DNA of 57,666 nt from Candidatus Polarisedimenticolaceae bacterium (GTDB lineage: Bacteria; Acidobacteriota; Polarisedimenticolia; Polarisedimenticolales; DASRJG01): the NCBI GenBank assembly GCA_036376135.1, contig DASVAW010000101.1, positions 1 through 57,666 on the forward strand, given 5' to 3'. Below the pieces are notes generated by a model that did no database searches, was not told where the DNA came from, and saw only the letters and a program-made list of their open reading frames with translations. The position numbers and the translations under genes are program-made. The stretch's first letter is position 1. The number at the start of each line of letters is the position of its first letter. Positions 43,633-54,671 of the stretch are shown in pieces.

Positions 43633-44114
43633 CCCCGACGTGCCGCCTCGATGGTGGCGATGTCGATCTTCCGCATCGTCATCATCGCGTCGAACGCGCG
43701 CTTGGCGGCCGCCGGATTGGGATCGGCGATCGCCTCGGACAGGACCCGCGGCGTGATCTGCCACGACAAGCCCCACCTGTCCTTGCACCAGCCGCAGACG
43801 CTTTCCTCACCGCCGTTGCCGACGATCGCGTTCCAGTAGCGATCGGTCTCCTCCTGGGTCTCGGTCGCGACCTGGAACGAGAACGCCTCGCTGTGCTTGA
43901 ACTCGGGCCCGCCGTTGAGGCCAAGGCACGGGATGCCGAGCACGGTGAACTGGACCGTCAGCACGTCCCCCGCCTTGCCGGACGGGAAGTCCCCCGGCGC
44001 GCGGTAGATCGATTGGACGGAGGAGTCGGGAAAAGTCGCGGCATAGAAGCGCGCCGCTTCTTCGGCGTCTCCGTCGTACCAGAGGCAGACCGTGTTCCTC
44101 GCCAGGGTCGTCAT
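43629..44114 (-). CDS. PhnB/YjdN-like VOC protein (3-demethylubiquinone 3-methyltransferase fold)
   Basis: A 161-residue protein of the PhnB-like VOC family (domain 3-dmu-9_3-mt). CLWYDGDAEEAARFYAATFPD opens the family, GIPCLGLNGGPEFKHSEAFS and WQITPRVLSEAI are signatures, and the end (AFDAMMTMRKIDIATIEAA) is typical. The family name is historical; enzymatic activity is unproven. A strong Shine-Dalgarno (GGGAGG) precedes the ATG. First gene of a four-gene unit with AraC, VOC and a 2-TM protein. Confidence 0.93.
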   Translation of the reverse strand: MTTLARNTVCLWYDGDAEEAARFYAATFPDSSVQSIYRAPGDFPSGKAGDVLTVQFTVLGIPCLGLNGGPEFKHSEAFSFQVATETQEETDRYWNAIVGNGGEESVCGWCKDRWGLSWQITPRVLSEAIADPNPAAAKRAFDAMMTMRKIDIATIEAARRG

Positions 44115-44250
44115 GGTGTTCCTCCCTTGTCGTTGCGGTCCGGCGGATCCAGGAGAGGCGTCGTTTCGGGGGCCCTGAGAACCTCCAACCGCTGCAGCCA
44201 AGGATCCGCGGCTTCTCACGCGTCACCGTGGCCCCGCACCGGCGAGACGG
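44115..44250. other. Intergenic gap
   Basis: A 136-bp gap upstream of the VOC/AraC operon. It should carry that operon's promoter; I cannot identify a clear -35/-10 pair. No gene or stable hairpin is seen. Confidence 0.4.
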
Positions 44251-44697
44251 TCAACCCGCATCATCCGCGCACTCCGGGTCTTCCGGAAGGTGCTCGTAGA
44301 CCGCGGTAATCAGGCGGTCCAGCGGACCGTTCAAGCCCGAACAACAAGCCTCGATCTCCTGGACGGACACCCGGATGGCAACGAGGAGCCGGCCCAGCTC
44401 GGCGTTGATCTCGGGCGCGGCCGGCAGATCGAGGAGCTGCGAGATCCGCTCCTGGTAGCGGAAACAGTTCGCCTCGAGATCCCCGGTGTCGACCGCGGCC
44501 GAGGCGTCCGCGGGCAGCACCGTCAGCCGCGACCGGATGGACACCAGCCGCTCCATCACGCCGTCGAAACGGCTTTTGAGTTGTTCAGGGGTGGGCATCT
44601 TCTTCGACTCGCCATCCCTGGAAATGAACTGTCGCACCATCCACTTGGCATACTCCGTCGTGCTTCCCTGCAGGTTCGTCGTGAATCTCCGGCCCAT
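44251..44697 (-). CDS. Hypothetical helical protein
   Basis: A 148-residue protein with no membrane segment or signal. After a basic start (MGRRFTTNLQGSTTEYAKW) the chain is almost all amphipathic helix (KSRFDGVMERLVSIRSRL, ELGRLLVAIRVSVQEIEACC) and ends acidic. I recognise no family. It follows the lipid-anchored-like small protein by 3 nt. Codon use is more mixed than in flanking genes, compatible with later acquisition. Confidence 0.6.
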   Translation of the reverse strand: MGRRFTTNLQGSTTEYAKWMVRQFISRDGESKKMPTPEQLKSRFDGVMERLVSIRSRLTVLPADASAAVDTGDLEANCFRYQERISQLLDLPAAPEINAELGRLLVAIRVSVQEIEACCSGLNGPLDRLITAVYEHLPEDPECADDAG

Positions 44698-44700
44698 CCG

Positions 44701-45081
44701 TCACCGGGTGTACCCGTACATCACGCGAAACGTCTCCCGCTCCTCCGCGCGAAGTTGATTCTCGAATCGACGCAACTCGGCGGAGCCCTCGGGCCTGGCC
44801 GCGTGGATTCGCAGCCAGGCGGTCATGGCGATTCCGCCGTCCAGCTGGGAGCGCAACAGCCAGTCGTAAACCGGTGCGGGGTCATCCGTTCGCCGATACT
44901 CCCGGAGCAGCAGCTCGGTCCGGCAGTAGGCCCAGTTCGTATCGTGGCTCGAAGGCGGCGCCGCGGCCTCAGCCTGCGCGAACAGGCACAAGACCCGGCC
45001 GGGCGTCCTCCACTGCAGGACTGCGAGGCCCGTCACCACCACGACGACCGTTGCGGTCACCCTTCGCACTGACAACTTCAT
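44701..45081 (-). CDS. Hypothetical protein with N-terminal signal anchor
   Basis: A 126-residue protein. Residues 8-25 (VTATVVVVVTGLAVLQW) form a signal anchor; the remainder is an exported helical domain with TELLLREYRRTDDPAPVY and AELRRFENQLRAEERETF. No family assigned. GGACGGA ahead of the ATG can serve as a Shine-Dalgarno. It precedes the 148-residue gene by 3 nt and both may be one transcript. Confidence 0.6.
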   Translation of the reverse strand: MKLSVRRVTATVVVVVTGLAVLQWRTPGRVLCLFAQAEAAAPPSSHDTNWAYCRTELLLREYRRTDDPAPVYDWLLRSQLDGGIAMTAWLRIHAARPEGSAELRRFENQLRAEERETFRVMYGYTR

Positions 45082-45145
45082 TCCGTCCGCCTGAAGATGC
45101 TGCCGTCAATCGGCCGCGCGAAGCCCGTTCCGACGGGACGGCGGG

Positions 45146-45400
45146 TTACTCCTCCTCGCCCCACCCGCCGCCGACCCGGGCCTCCAGGTCCCCGAGCACG
45201 TCCTCGATCTACGCCAGCGCCGACCTCAGGTCGTCGGCGATCTCCCGGGCCAGCAGGTGCGGCTCGGGCAGACCCGCGGAGTCCACCGGACTTTCGTCGC
45301 GCAGCCAGAAGACGTCAAGGCTCACCTTGTCGCGCGCGAGGATCTCCTCATAGGTGTCGGGTCGGAAGCGGCCGTCCGGCGTCGGCAACGCATGCCGTCC
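45146..45400 (-). pseudogene. Remnant of a type I restriction-modification HsdM C-terminus
   Basis: Reading the minus strand, RFRPDTYEEILARDKVSLDV followed by FWLRDESPVDSAGLPEPHLLA is the standard C-terminal tail of type I methylase subunits (YxELxxRDKxSLDxFWLKDES...LPxPxxLAxEI). After LRSALA an in-frame TAG (45211-45209) interrupts, yet coding resumes as IEDVLGDLEARVGGG until TAA. CAG-to-TAG in a Gln codon is the likely mutation. Sequence further upstream does not match HsdM. It is a decayed fragment, not a gene. Confidence 0.75.
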
Positions 45401-45537
45401 TCGAGGGGCATGCCGTCGCACGCTCCCCGGCGAAGGCGTCGAGTTGCGGCGGCGCTCGGCCCATTCGCCGGGGGATTGGGATGGAGTTTCGATCGTTCTC
45501 GTCCGGCGCCGGGCCTCCAACGGCCCGCTAGTAACGA

Positions 45538-45584
45538 CATCTTGACTAAGCGATCTCGAAAGTAAAGACTTCGTTCCCAAGATG
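45538..45584 (+). promoter_or_regulatory. Candidate promoter and start-site inverted repeat of fic
   Basis: TTGACT (45542-45547), a 17-nt spacer and AAGACT (45565-45570) form a possible sigma70 promoter with a leader of only about 5 nt. A 7-bp inverted repeat, CATCTTG (45538-45544) and CAAGATG (45578-45584), includes the ATG start codon. Bases 45401-45537 between the HsdM remnant and this site contain nothing I can assign. Confidence 0.45.
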
Positions 45585-46748
45585 CCCAAGAGGAAGACCG
45601 GCCGTTACGAGCGGGTCAAGGTCGGCGGCGAGGAGGTCGCGGCGTTCGTCCCGGCCCCGCTGCCTCCCTCGAACCCGCCGCTGGTCCTCGACGCCGCCCG
45701 CGCCGAGCGCGTCCGGGTCGCCGAGCAGGCGCTCGTCCGGCTCGACCTCGCCGGGGAGATGGTCCCCTCCCTGGACTGGTTCCTCTACGCCTTCGTGCGG
45801 AAGGAGGCGGTCGTCTCGTCGCAGATCGAGGGGACACAGGCGACGCTCATCGACCTCCTCGAGTTCGAGGCCCAAGGCGAGGGCGAGCCGAACGCGGACG
45901 TGGAGGAGGTCTGCAATTACCTCGAGGCGCTGAAGTACGCGCGAGCCGAGCTTGCCGCTTCGAAGGGGCTGCCGCTCTCGATGCGCCTGCTCAACGAGAC
46001 GCATCGACGCCTCCTGAGCGGCGCTCGCGGCTCCGACAAGCTCCCCGGCGAGGTCCGCCGCAGCCAGAATTGGATCGGCGGCACCCGCCCCGGGAACGCC
46101 GCGTTCGTGCCTCCCCCGCCCCACGCGCTCGGGAAGGTGCTCGCGGACTTCGAGAAGTACATCCACAGGAAGGACGCACTGCCGCCCCTCGTGCGGGCGG
46201 GCCTCCTCCACGTCCAGTTCGAGACGATTCACCCCTATCTCGACGGCAACGGACGCATCGGCCGTCTGCTCATCACCCTCGAACTGGAGCGCGCCCGGCT
46301 CCTGTCGAAGCCCCTCCTTTACTTGAGCCTCCACTTCAAGCGCAACCGCGACGACTACGATCGCCGTCTCGATGCCGTGCGCACGGAGGGGGACTGGGAG
46401 GGCTGGCTCGATTTCTTCCTCGACGGCGTGACGACCGTGGCCGACGAGGCGGTCGGCGACGCGCGGGAGTTGTTCGCCCTCGTGACCGCCGATCGAGCGC
46501 GCGTCCTGGCGCAGGAGGGTTCGTCCGTCGCGGCGCTGCGGCTGTTCGAACTGCTCCCGCGGCGGCCGGTCGTCACCGTCGCGTCGGTCATGAAGGCGAT
46601 CGAGACGACGAAGCCCACGGCGGGGCGCGCGATCGAGGCGCTCGTCGGTGCAGGCGTGCTCGTCGAGACGACGGGGCGGAAGCGGGATCGGTCATACGCC
46701 TACCGGCGGTACCTGGATCGGTTGAGGGTCGGGACGGAGCTGGGTTAG
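45582..46748 (+). CDS. Fic-domain protein (AMPylase-type) with N-terminal inhibitory motif
   Basis: A 388-residue Fic protein. The active-site loop HPYLDGNGRIGR is at 217-228 with catalytic H217, and the inhibitory helix motif SSQIEGT (79-85, E83) is N-terminal, so it is class II and self-inhibited. A DUF4172-like N-terminus and a C-terminal winged helix (VASVMKAIETTKPTAGRAIEALVGAG) complete it. Such proteins transfer AMP or related groups onto a target protein, and many sit in type I restriction loci. The HsdM remnant just upstream supports that origin. Confidence 0.95.
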   Translation: MPKRKTGRYERVKVGGEEVAAFVPAPLPPSNPPLVLDAARAERVRVAEQALVRLDLAGEMVPSLDWFLYAFVRKEAVVSSQIEGTQATLIDLLEFEAQGEGEPNADVEEVCNYLEALKYARAELAASKGLPLSMRLLNETHRRLLSGARGSDKLPGEVRRSQNWIGGTRPGNAAFVPPPPHALGKVLADFEKYIHRKDALPPLVRAGLLHVQFETIHPYLDGNGRIGRLLITLELERARLLSKPLLYLSLHFKRNRDDYDRRLDAVRTEGDWEGWLDFFLDGVTTVADEAVGDARELFALVTADRARVLAQEGSSVAALRLFELLPRRPVVTVASVMKAIETTKPTAGRAIEALVGAGVLVETTGRKRDRSYAYRRYLDRLRVGTELG

Positions 46749-46758
46749 CCGACCGGGC

Positions 46759-47970
46759 TCACGCGATCCCGAACCTCTTCGCCGCCGTCTCCGCGATGAC
46801 CCGCCCGATCGCAAGGCACGCGGTCGCCGCCGGCGACGGGGCGTTGAGGACGTGGACCTGGTTCTCGGCCTCGACCAGGTGGAAGTCGTCCACCATCGTG
46901 CCGTCGCGACCGACCGCCTGGGCGCGCACTCCCGAGCCCGCGGCGACGACGTCGGCCGCCCGGACCTCGGGAACCAGCGTCTGGAGCGCTCGGACCAGCG
47001 CCGCCTTCGACAGCGAGCGCGTCCATTCGTCCACGCCCGTGCGCCAGTGCCTTGCGAACAGGCGCCACGCGCCGGGGTAGCTGAACGTGTCCCACAGGTC
47101 GCGGGCCGACACGCTGAACCGGGTGTACCCCTCGCGCTTGAAGGCGAGGACGGCGTTCGGGCCCGCCTCGATCTCCCCGGTGATGCGGCGGGTGAAATGC
47201 ACCCCCAGGAAGGGGTATCGGGGATCGGGAACGGGATAGATGAGGTGCTTCACGAGGTGCGCCCGCTCGGGGGCGAGCGACCAGTACTCCCCGCGGAACG
47301 GGACGATCCGCAGGCCCGGGTCCACCCCGGCGAGCCTCGCCACGCGGTCGGAGCGCAGCCCCGCGCAGTTGACCAGGAAGCGGCAGCGGACCTCGCCGGC
47401 CGGGGTCTCGAGGACGAAACGCCCCGCTTCCCGGCGGACCGATTCGACCTCCGCCCCGGTCTCGACGGCACCGCCGCGCTCCCGGATGGCGGCGGCCAGG
47501 GCCTCGGAGACCTCCCGGTAGTCGACGATCCCGGTCTGCGGCACGTGGAGCCCCGCGAGGCCGGTCGCGTAAGGCTCGATCTCCTTCAGGGCCTGGGGGT
47601 CGAGGCGGCGGAGCCCGTCGAGGCCGTTCTCCGTCCCCCGCCGCTCGATCGCGTCCAGTCGCGGAAGCTCGTCGGGGGTGGTCGCGACGATGACCTTGCC
47701 GCATCTTTCGTGTCGGACGCCGCGCTCGGTGCAGAAGGCGTAGAGGGCCTCGCGACCCTCGACGCACAGCTTCGCCTTGAGCGAGCCGGGCTTGTAGTAG
47801 ATCCCCGAGTGGATCACCCCGCTGTTGTGCCCGGTCTGATGGGCGGCGACCCGATCCTCGGCTTCCAGCACCGCCAAATCGACGCGGGCGTGTTGCAGCA
47901 GGCGCAGGGCGGTGGCGAGCCCGACGACTCCACCACCCACGACGGCGACGTCGCAAGCCGGCGTGATCAT
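46759..47970 (-). CDS. lhgO: L-2-hydroxyglutarate oxidase
   Basis: A 403-residue FAD-dependent oxidoreductase (DAO family) that oxidises L-2-hydroxyglutarate to 2-oxoglutarate. [19 protein letters not shown] is the FAD-binding start; [19 protein letters not shown] and [12 protein letters not shown] are LhgO signatures, and the C-terminal [17 protein letters not shown] closes FAD binding. TAGCCT lies 6 nt before the ATG with no Shine-Dalgarno. It is divergent from prkA across 89 bp and convergent with fic. Confidence 0.95.
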   Translation of the reverse strand: MITPACDVAVVGGGVVGLATALRLLQHARVDLAVLEAEDRVAAHQTGHNSGVIHSGIYYKPGSLKAKLCVEGREALYAFCTERGVRHERCGKVIVATTPDELPRLDAIERRGTENGLDGLRRLDPQALKEIEPYATGLAGLHVPQTGIVDYREVSEALAAAIRERGGAVETGAEVESVRREAGRFVLETPAGEVRCRFLVNCAGLRSDRVARLAGVDPGLRIVPFRGEYWSLAPERAHLVKHLIYPVPDPRYPFLGVHFTRRITGEIEAGPNAVLAFKREGYTRFSVSARDLWDTFSYPGAWRLFARHWRTGVDEWTRSLSKAALVRALQTLVPEVRAADVVAAGSGVRAQAVGRDGTMVDDFHLVEAENQVHVLNAPSPAATACLAIGRVIAETAAKRFGIA

Positions 47971-47976
47971 GGCCGC

Positions 47977-47982
47977 AGGCTA
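47977..47982 (-). promoter_or_regulatory. -10-like box of lhgO, leaderless type
   Basis: TAGCCT on the minus strand, 6 nt before the lhgO ATG, fitting the TANNNT pattern seen at other leaderless candidates in the window. Confidence 0.4.
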
Positions 47983-48059
47983 ACACGCGCTTGCGCTGCG
48001 CCCTCAAGGGGACTAAACAGTTGTGCAGCGGGATGGGGCCCCGCCGGGAGGTGCCGGCC

Positions 48060-50114
<2,055 letters not shown>

Positions 50115-50116
50115 CC

Positions 50117-51190
50117 GTGGCCCGCATCGAGACCGATCTCTCCCGCTTCCGGCAGATCGTCCGCGGCCGGGTCCGCGACGAGCTGCGCAAGCACCTCGGC
50201 CGCCAGGAGATGATCGGCCGCCAGGGGCGTCAGGTCGTCTCGATCCCGGTCCCGCATCTCGAGCTCCCCCACTTCGCGCACGACCACGGCGGGAAGGGGG
50301 TCGGCCAGGGGGAGGGCGACGAGGGCGGCTCCGGCTCGAAGGCGGGCGACAAGCCGGGGGCGCACATCCTCGAGGCGGAGTTCTCCGTCGAGGAGCTCGC
50401 GCGGCTCCTCGGCGAAGCGCTCGAGCTGCCGCGGATCCAGCCCAAGGGGATCGACGAGACCGATTCCCCCGCCGGGCGTTACACCGGCGTCCACACGGTC
50501 GGGCCCGACTCCCTCCGGCACTTCAAACGCTCCTACCGGCAGGCGTTGCGGCGCATGGTGGCGTCGGGGGTCTACGACCCCGAGCGGCCGCGCGTGGTGA
50601 TCGACCGCGCCGACCGTCGCTTCCGCGTGCGCGAGCCCAGGCCGCAGCCCAAGGCGAACGCCGCGATCGTGTACGTGATGGACGTGTCGGGGTCGATGGG
50701 GGACGAGCAGAAGGAGATCGTCCGCACCGAGAGCTTCTGGATCGACGCGTGGATCCGCCTCCACTACCACGGCGTCCGCAACGTCTACATCGTGCACGAC
50801 GCCGCGGCGAAGGAAGTGGACCGCGACACCTTCTTCCGGATCCGCGAATCCGGAGGCACCGTGATCTCGACCGCCTACGACCTCGCGATCCGCATCCTCG
50901 ACGAGCGGTTCCCCGTCGCCGACTGGAACCTCTACCTCTTCCACTTCTCCGACGGCGAGAACTACTCCCGCCAGGACAACGAGAAGTGCCTCACGATGCT
51001 CTCCGACCGCCTGCTCCCGGCCGTGAACCTGTTCGGCTACGGCCAGGTCGAGGCCCTCGGAGCGCGCGGGGACTTCCACGAGTTCCTGGAGCGGCGCTTC
51101 GGGTCCGAGCCCAAGGTCGCCCTCTCGCGCATCCCCGACCGGGACAAGATCGTCGATTCGATCCGGACCTTCCTCGGGAAGGGGCGCTGA
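50117..51190 (+). CDS. yeaH: YeaH/YhbH family protein (DUF444, VWA-like)
   Basis: A 357-residue DUF444 protein with GTG start, 2 nt after prkA. A von Willebrand A-like MIDAS is visible (YVMDVSGSM, D189-x-S191-x-S193), then DYQ-independent motifs such as YLFHFSDGENYSR. E. coli YeaH acts with YeaG (PrkA) in sustained nitrogen stress. A glycine/charge-rich linker near 57-80 is typical. It is the middle gene of the operon. Confidence 0.95.
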   Translation: MARIETDLSRFRQIVRGRVRDELRKHLGRQEMIGRQGRQVVSIPVPHLELPHFAHDHGGKGVGQGEGDEGGSGSKAGDKPGAHILEAEFSVEELARLLGEALELPRIQPKGIDETDSPAGRYTGVHTVGPDSLRHFKRSYRQALRRMVASGVYDPERPRVVIDRADRRFRVREPRPQPKANAAIVYVMDVSGSMGDEQKEIVRTESFWIDAWIRLHYHGVRNVYIVHDAAAKEVDRDTFFRIRESGGTVISTAYDLAIRILDERFPVADWNLYLFHFSDGENYSRQDNEKCLTMLSDRLLPAVNLFGYGQVEALGARGDFHEFLERRFGSEPKVALSRIPDRDKIVDSIRTFLGKGR

Positions 51191-51194
51191 CGCC

Positions 51195-52700
51195 GTGAGT
51201 CGGTCCCTCCCCCTGGAGCTCGCGCGCGAGCAGGAGCGCATCGAGCGGATGGCCGACGGATTCGGCCTGACCTTCTTCACGACCGTCTTCGAGATCGTGG
51301 ACTACCAGCAGATGAACGCGCTGGCGGCCTACCAGGGGTTCCCCACGCGTTACCCGCACTGGCGCTGGGGGATGGAGTACCAGCAGCTCTCGAAGAGCTA
51401 CGAGTACGGCCTGCACAAGATCTACGAGATGGTCATCAACAACGACCCCACCTACGCGTACCTGCTCGAGGGAAACCCGCTCGTCGACCAGAAGCTCGTG
51501 ATGGCCCACGTCTACGGCCACGCCGACTTCTTCAGGAACAACGTCTACTTCGCCCACACCAACCGGAAGATGGTCGACGCGATGGCCAACCACGCCACGC
51601 GCGTGCGACGGATCCACGACGCGGTGGGCGTCGAGAAGGCGGAGCGGTTCCTGGACGCGTGCCTGTCGATCGAGGACCTCATCGACCCGGGCGCCGTGTT
51701 CCGGCCCGCGCGCAAGGCGGAGCCCGAGTCCGCGCGCTCCGCCGAGCCGGACGGCCGGATGCCCGCGAAGACCTACCTCGACCGCTACGTCAACCCTCCC
51801 GAGTACCTCGAGGAGCGGCGGCGGCGGCGGGAACAGGCGCGCGAGGACGCCCGGCGCTTCCCGCCGTCGCCCGAGCGCGACGCGCTGGGCTTCCTGCTGC
51901 AGCACGCTCCGCTCGAGGACTGGGAGCGCGACCTCCTCGAGATCGTGCGCGACGAGAGCTACTACTTCCTCCCGCAGCGGCAGACCAAGGTGATGAACGA
52001 GGGCTGGGCCTCGTACTGGCACAGCCGGATGATGACGCGCGGCCTGCTCGACGACTCCGAGGTGATCGACTACGCCGACCACCACTCGGGAACGGTCGCC
52101 ACGCAGCCCGGTCGCCTCAACCCCTACAAGCTCGGGCTCGAGCTGTTCCGCGACATCGAGCGGCGCTGGGACAAGGGGCAGTTCGGCCCCGAATGGGAGT
52201 CCTGCGACTCCATGGCCGAGCGCGCCGGGTGGGACACCGGCGCGGGCCAGGGACGCGAGAAGATCTTCGAGGTCCGGCGCCTGCACGCCGACGCCACCTT
52301 CCTCGATTCCTTCCTGACCCGGGATTTCTGCGAGCGCGAGGGGCTGTTCGTCTCGAAGACCGACGCCCGCTCCGGGAAGACCGAGGTGGACAGCCGCGAG
52401 TTCGACGAGGTCAAGCAGGCGCTGCTCCTCCACTTCACCAACGGCGGGCGGCCGATGATCGACGTCGTGGACGCGAACTACGCCAATCGCGGCGAGCTGC
52501 TCCTACGCCACCGCCACCTCGGCGTGGATCTGAAGATGGACTGGGCCAAGGAGGTCCTCGAGAACCTCGTCCGCGTGTGGAAGCGCCCGGTGCGCCTCGA
52601 GACCCGCCTCGGACCCAAGGCGCTTCGCCTGGCCCACGACGGCACGGCCCCCTCCGAGGAGGAGCCCGGCGGCGGGAAGCCGGCGCCCGCGCGTTCCTGA
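51195..52700 (+). CDS. spoVR: SpoVR/YcgB family protein
   Basis: A 501-residue SpoVR-like protein, GTG start, 4 nt after yeaH. Family motifs include FFTTVFEIVDYQQMNALAAY, RYPHWRWGMEYQQLSKSY, MAHVYGHADFF and NEGWASYWHSR. In B. subtilis SpoVR is needed for spore cortex; in non-sporulating bacteria the prkA-yeaH-spoVR triple is a stationary-phase or nitrogen-stress module. The Pro-rich C-terminus (GGGKPAPARS) is not conserved. No sporulation genes are seen nearby. Confidence 0.96.
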   Translation: MSRSLPLELAREQERIERMADGFGLTFFTTVFEIVDYQQMNALAAYQGFPTRYPHWRWGMEYQQLSKSYEYGLHKIYEMVINNDPTYAYLLEGNPLVDQKLVMAHVYGHADFFRNNVYFAHTNRKMVDAMANHATRVRRIHDAVGVEKAERFLDACLSIEDLIDPGAVFRPARKAEPESARSAEPDGRMPAKTYLDRYVNPPEYLEERRRRREQAREDARRFPPSPERDALGFLLQHAPLEDWERDLLEIVRDESYYFLPQRQTKVMNEGWASYWHSRMMTRGLLDDSEVIDYADHHSGTVATQPGRLNPYKLGLELFRDIERRWDKGQFGPEWESCDSMAERAGWDTGAGQGREKIFEVRRLHADATFLDSFLTRDFCEREGLFVSKTDARSGKTEVDSREFDEVKQALLLHFTNGGRPMIDVVDANYANRGELLLRHRHLGVDLKMDWAKEVLENLVRVWKRPVRLETRLGPKALRLAHDGTAPSEEEPGGGKPAPARS

Positions 52701-52767
52701 CGGCGGGAGACCTCCCGGTCCGCCGTCCGCCCCCGCCGGGCGGCACACCCTCGGGACCGGCTCCTCC

Positions 52768-52796
52768 TTGATTTTGCGGAGGCATCGTCGGATATT
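52768..52796 (+). promoter_or_regulatory. Sigma70-type promoter of the carbamoyltransferase cassette
   Basis: TTGATT (52768-52773), exactly 17 nt spacer, GATATT (52791-52796). The predicted start gives a leader of about 50 nt that contains GGAGA before the ATG. It is the clearest two-box promoter in the window. Confidence 0.55.
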
Positions 52797-52853
52797 GGCG
52801 AGTCGGCCCCCGGCAATTCGCCCATGGGGTTGCCGGCACGACCTCGGAGAACG

Positions 52854-54671
52854 ATGAAGATCCTAGGAATCTCCGCGTATTACCACGACAGCGCCGCGTG
52901 TCTCGTGGCGGATGGTCGGGTCGTCGCGGCCGCTCAGGAAGAGCGTTTCACCCGGAAAAAGCACGACCACGAGTTCCCGTCGCGCGCCGTGGAGTACTGC
53001 CTGCGCGAGGGCGGGCTCTCCTCCGCCTCCGAGCTCGACGTCGTCGCCTTCTACGACAAGCCGATCGTCAAGTTCGAGCGGCTGCTCGAGACCTACCTCC
53101 GCTACGCCCCCCACGGCATCCGCTCCTGGCTCAAGGCGATGCCGCTCTGGCTCAAGAAGAAGCTCTGGATGAAGGAGAACATCCGCGAGGAGCTCGACTA
53201 CGAGGGCCGGATCGTCTTCACCGAGCACCACGAGTCGCACGCGGCGAGCGCCTTTTTCCCCTCCCCCTTCGAGCGCGCCGCCATCCTCACGATCGACGGC
53301 GTCGGGGAGTGGGCGACGGCGAGCCTGGGACTGGGAGAGGGGAACCGGATCCGCGTCCTGAAGGAGATCCACTTCCCCCACTCCCTCGGGCTGCTGTACT
53401 CCGCCTTCACCTACTTCACCGGGTTCAAGGTGAACAGCGGCGAATACAAGCTGATGGGCCTCGCCCCGTACGGAACCCCGAAGTACGCCGACCTCATCCT
53501 CGACGAGCTGATCGACCTGAAGGAGGACGGCTCCTTCAAGCTCAACATGCGCTACTTCGACTTCGCCGCGGGCCTGCGGATGACCAACGGCCGTTTCGCG
53601 AAGCGGTTCGGCGGCCCCGAGCGTTCGGCCGAGTCGAAGCTGACCCAGCGCGAGATGGACCTTGCCGCCTCGATCCAGGTCGTCACCGAGAAGGTGATGC
53701 TCGCGATGGCGCGCCACGCCCACGAGCAGACCGGCGCCGACAACCTCTGTCTCGCGGGGGGCGTCGCCCTGAACTGCGTGGGGAACGGGAAGATCCTCCG
53801 GACCGGCCCGTTCCGGAACGTCTGGATCCAGCCCGCCGCCGGCGACGCGGGGGGCGCGCTCGGCGCGGCGATCTTCGTCCACCACCAGCTCGCCGACGGC
53901 GAGCGACGCGTGGACGGACGCCGCGACTCGCAGCGCGCCTCGCTGCTCGGCCCGTCCTTCGACGATGCGACGATCGGGGCGTTCCTGCAGGCCAAGGGCG
54001 TCGTCGCCACCCGCTGCGAGAGCGACGAGGCGCTCGTGGAGAAGGTCGCCGACCTGATCGCTTCGGAGCACGTCGTCGGCTGGTTCCAGGGCCGGATGGA
54101 GTTCGGCCCCCGGGCGCTGGGCTCGCGGTCGATCCTCGGCGACGCCCGCAGCCGCGAGATGCAGACGCGGATGAACCTCGCGATCAAGTTCCGGGAGTCG
54201 TTCCGTCCGTTCGCCCCCTCGGTGCTGCGTGAATCCGTGAGCGAGTGGTTCCAGGTCGACGCCGACAGCCCGTACATGCTGCTCACCGTTCCGGTGAAGG
54301 ACGAGCGGCGCCTGGACCCCGGCGATCCGACGGCGCAGGGGCTCGACAAGCTCAAGCAGATCCGCTCGACGATCCCCGCCGTGACCCACGTGGACTGGTC
54401 GGCCCGCGTCCAGACCGTGCGGAAGGAAGACAACCCGATCTACCACGCCCTCATCGACAGGTTCCGGCAGAAGACCGGCTGCCCGGTGATCGTGAACACC
54501 TCGTTCAACGTCCGCGGGGAGCCGATCGTCTGCACCCCCGAGGACGCCTTCCGCTGCTTCACGCGGACGAACATGGACGCCCTCGTCCTCGGCCGGTTCG
54601 TCGTGGAAAAGAAACACAACACCATCCCGCCCCCGGACACGGGCTGGATGAAGGAATTCGAGCTCGACTGA
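52854..54671 (+). CDS. Carbamoyltransferase (NodU/CmcH family)
   Basis: A 605-residue carbamoyltransferase of the NodU/TobZ type. The N-terminal Kae1-like domain shows ILGISAYYHDSAACLVADG and the metal-binding HHESHAASA (H125, H126, H129). The C-terminal YrdC-like carbamoyl-adenylate domain has GPRALGSRSILGDAR and FNVRGEPIVCTPEDAFRC. Such enzymes transfer a carbamoyl group to a hydroxyl of a sugar or natural product. GGAGA precedes the ATG. Its TGA overlaps the next ATG by 1 nt. Confidence 0.95.
   Translation: MKILGISAYYHDSAACLVADGRVVAAAQEERFTRKKHDHEFPSRAVEYCLREGGLSSASELDVVAFYDKPIVKFERLLETYLRYAPHGIRSWLKAMPLWLKKKLWMKENIREELDYEGRIVFTEHHESHAASAFFPSPFERAAILTIDGVGEWATASLGLGEGNRIRVLKEIHFPHSLGLLYSAFTYFTGFKVNSGEYKLMGLAPYGTPKYADLILDELIDLKEDGSFKLNMRYFDFAAGLRMTNGRFAKRFGGPERSAESKLTQREMDLAASIQVVTEKVMLAMARHAHEQTGADNLCLAGGVALNCVGNGKILRTGPFRNVWIQPAAGDAGGALGAAIFVHHQLADGERRVDGRRDSQRASLLGPSFDDATIGAFLQAKGVVATRCESDEALVEKVADLIASEHVVGWFQGRMEFGPRALGSRSILGDARSREMQTRMNLAIKFRESFRPFAPSVLRESVSEWFQVDADSPYMLLTVPVKDERRLDPGDPTAQGLDKLKQIRSTIPAVTHVDWSARVQTVRKEDNPIYHALIDRFRQKTGCPVIVNTSFNVRGEPIVCTPEDAFRCFTRTNMDALVLGRFVVEKKHNTIPPPDTGWMKEFELD

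Noticed and set aside
45209-45589. A 126-residue gene covering the HsdM tail
   Set aside because: The N-terminal half is low-complexity and unrelated, while the homologous part is a truncated HsdM end broken by a stop; a pseudogene fragment explains it better.
52701-52767. Inverted repeat GGGAG/CTCCC after spoVR as a terminator
   Set aside because: Very small loop, no T tract; not convincing.
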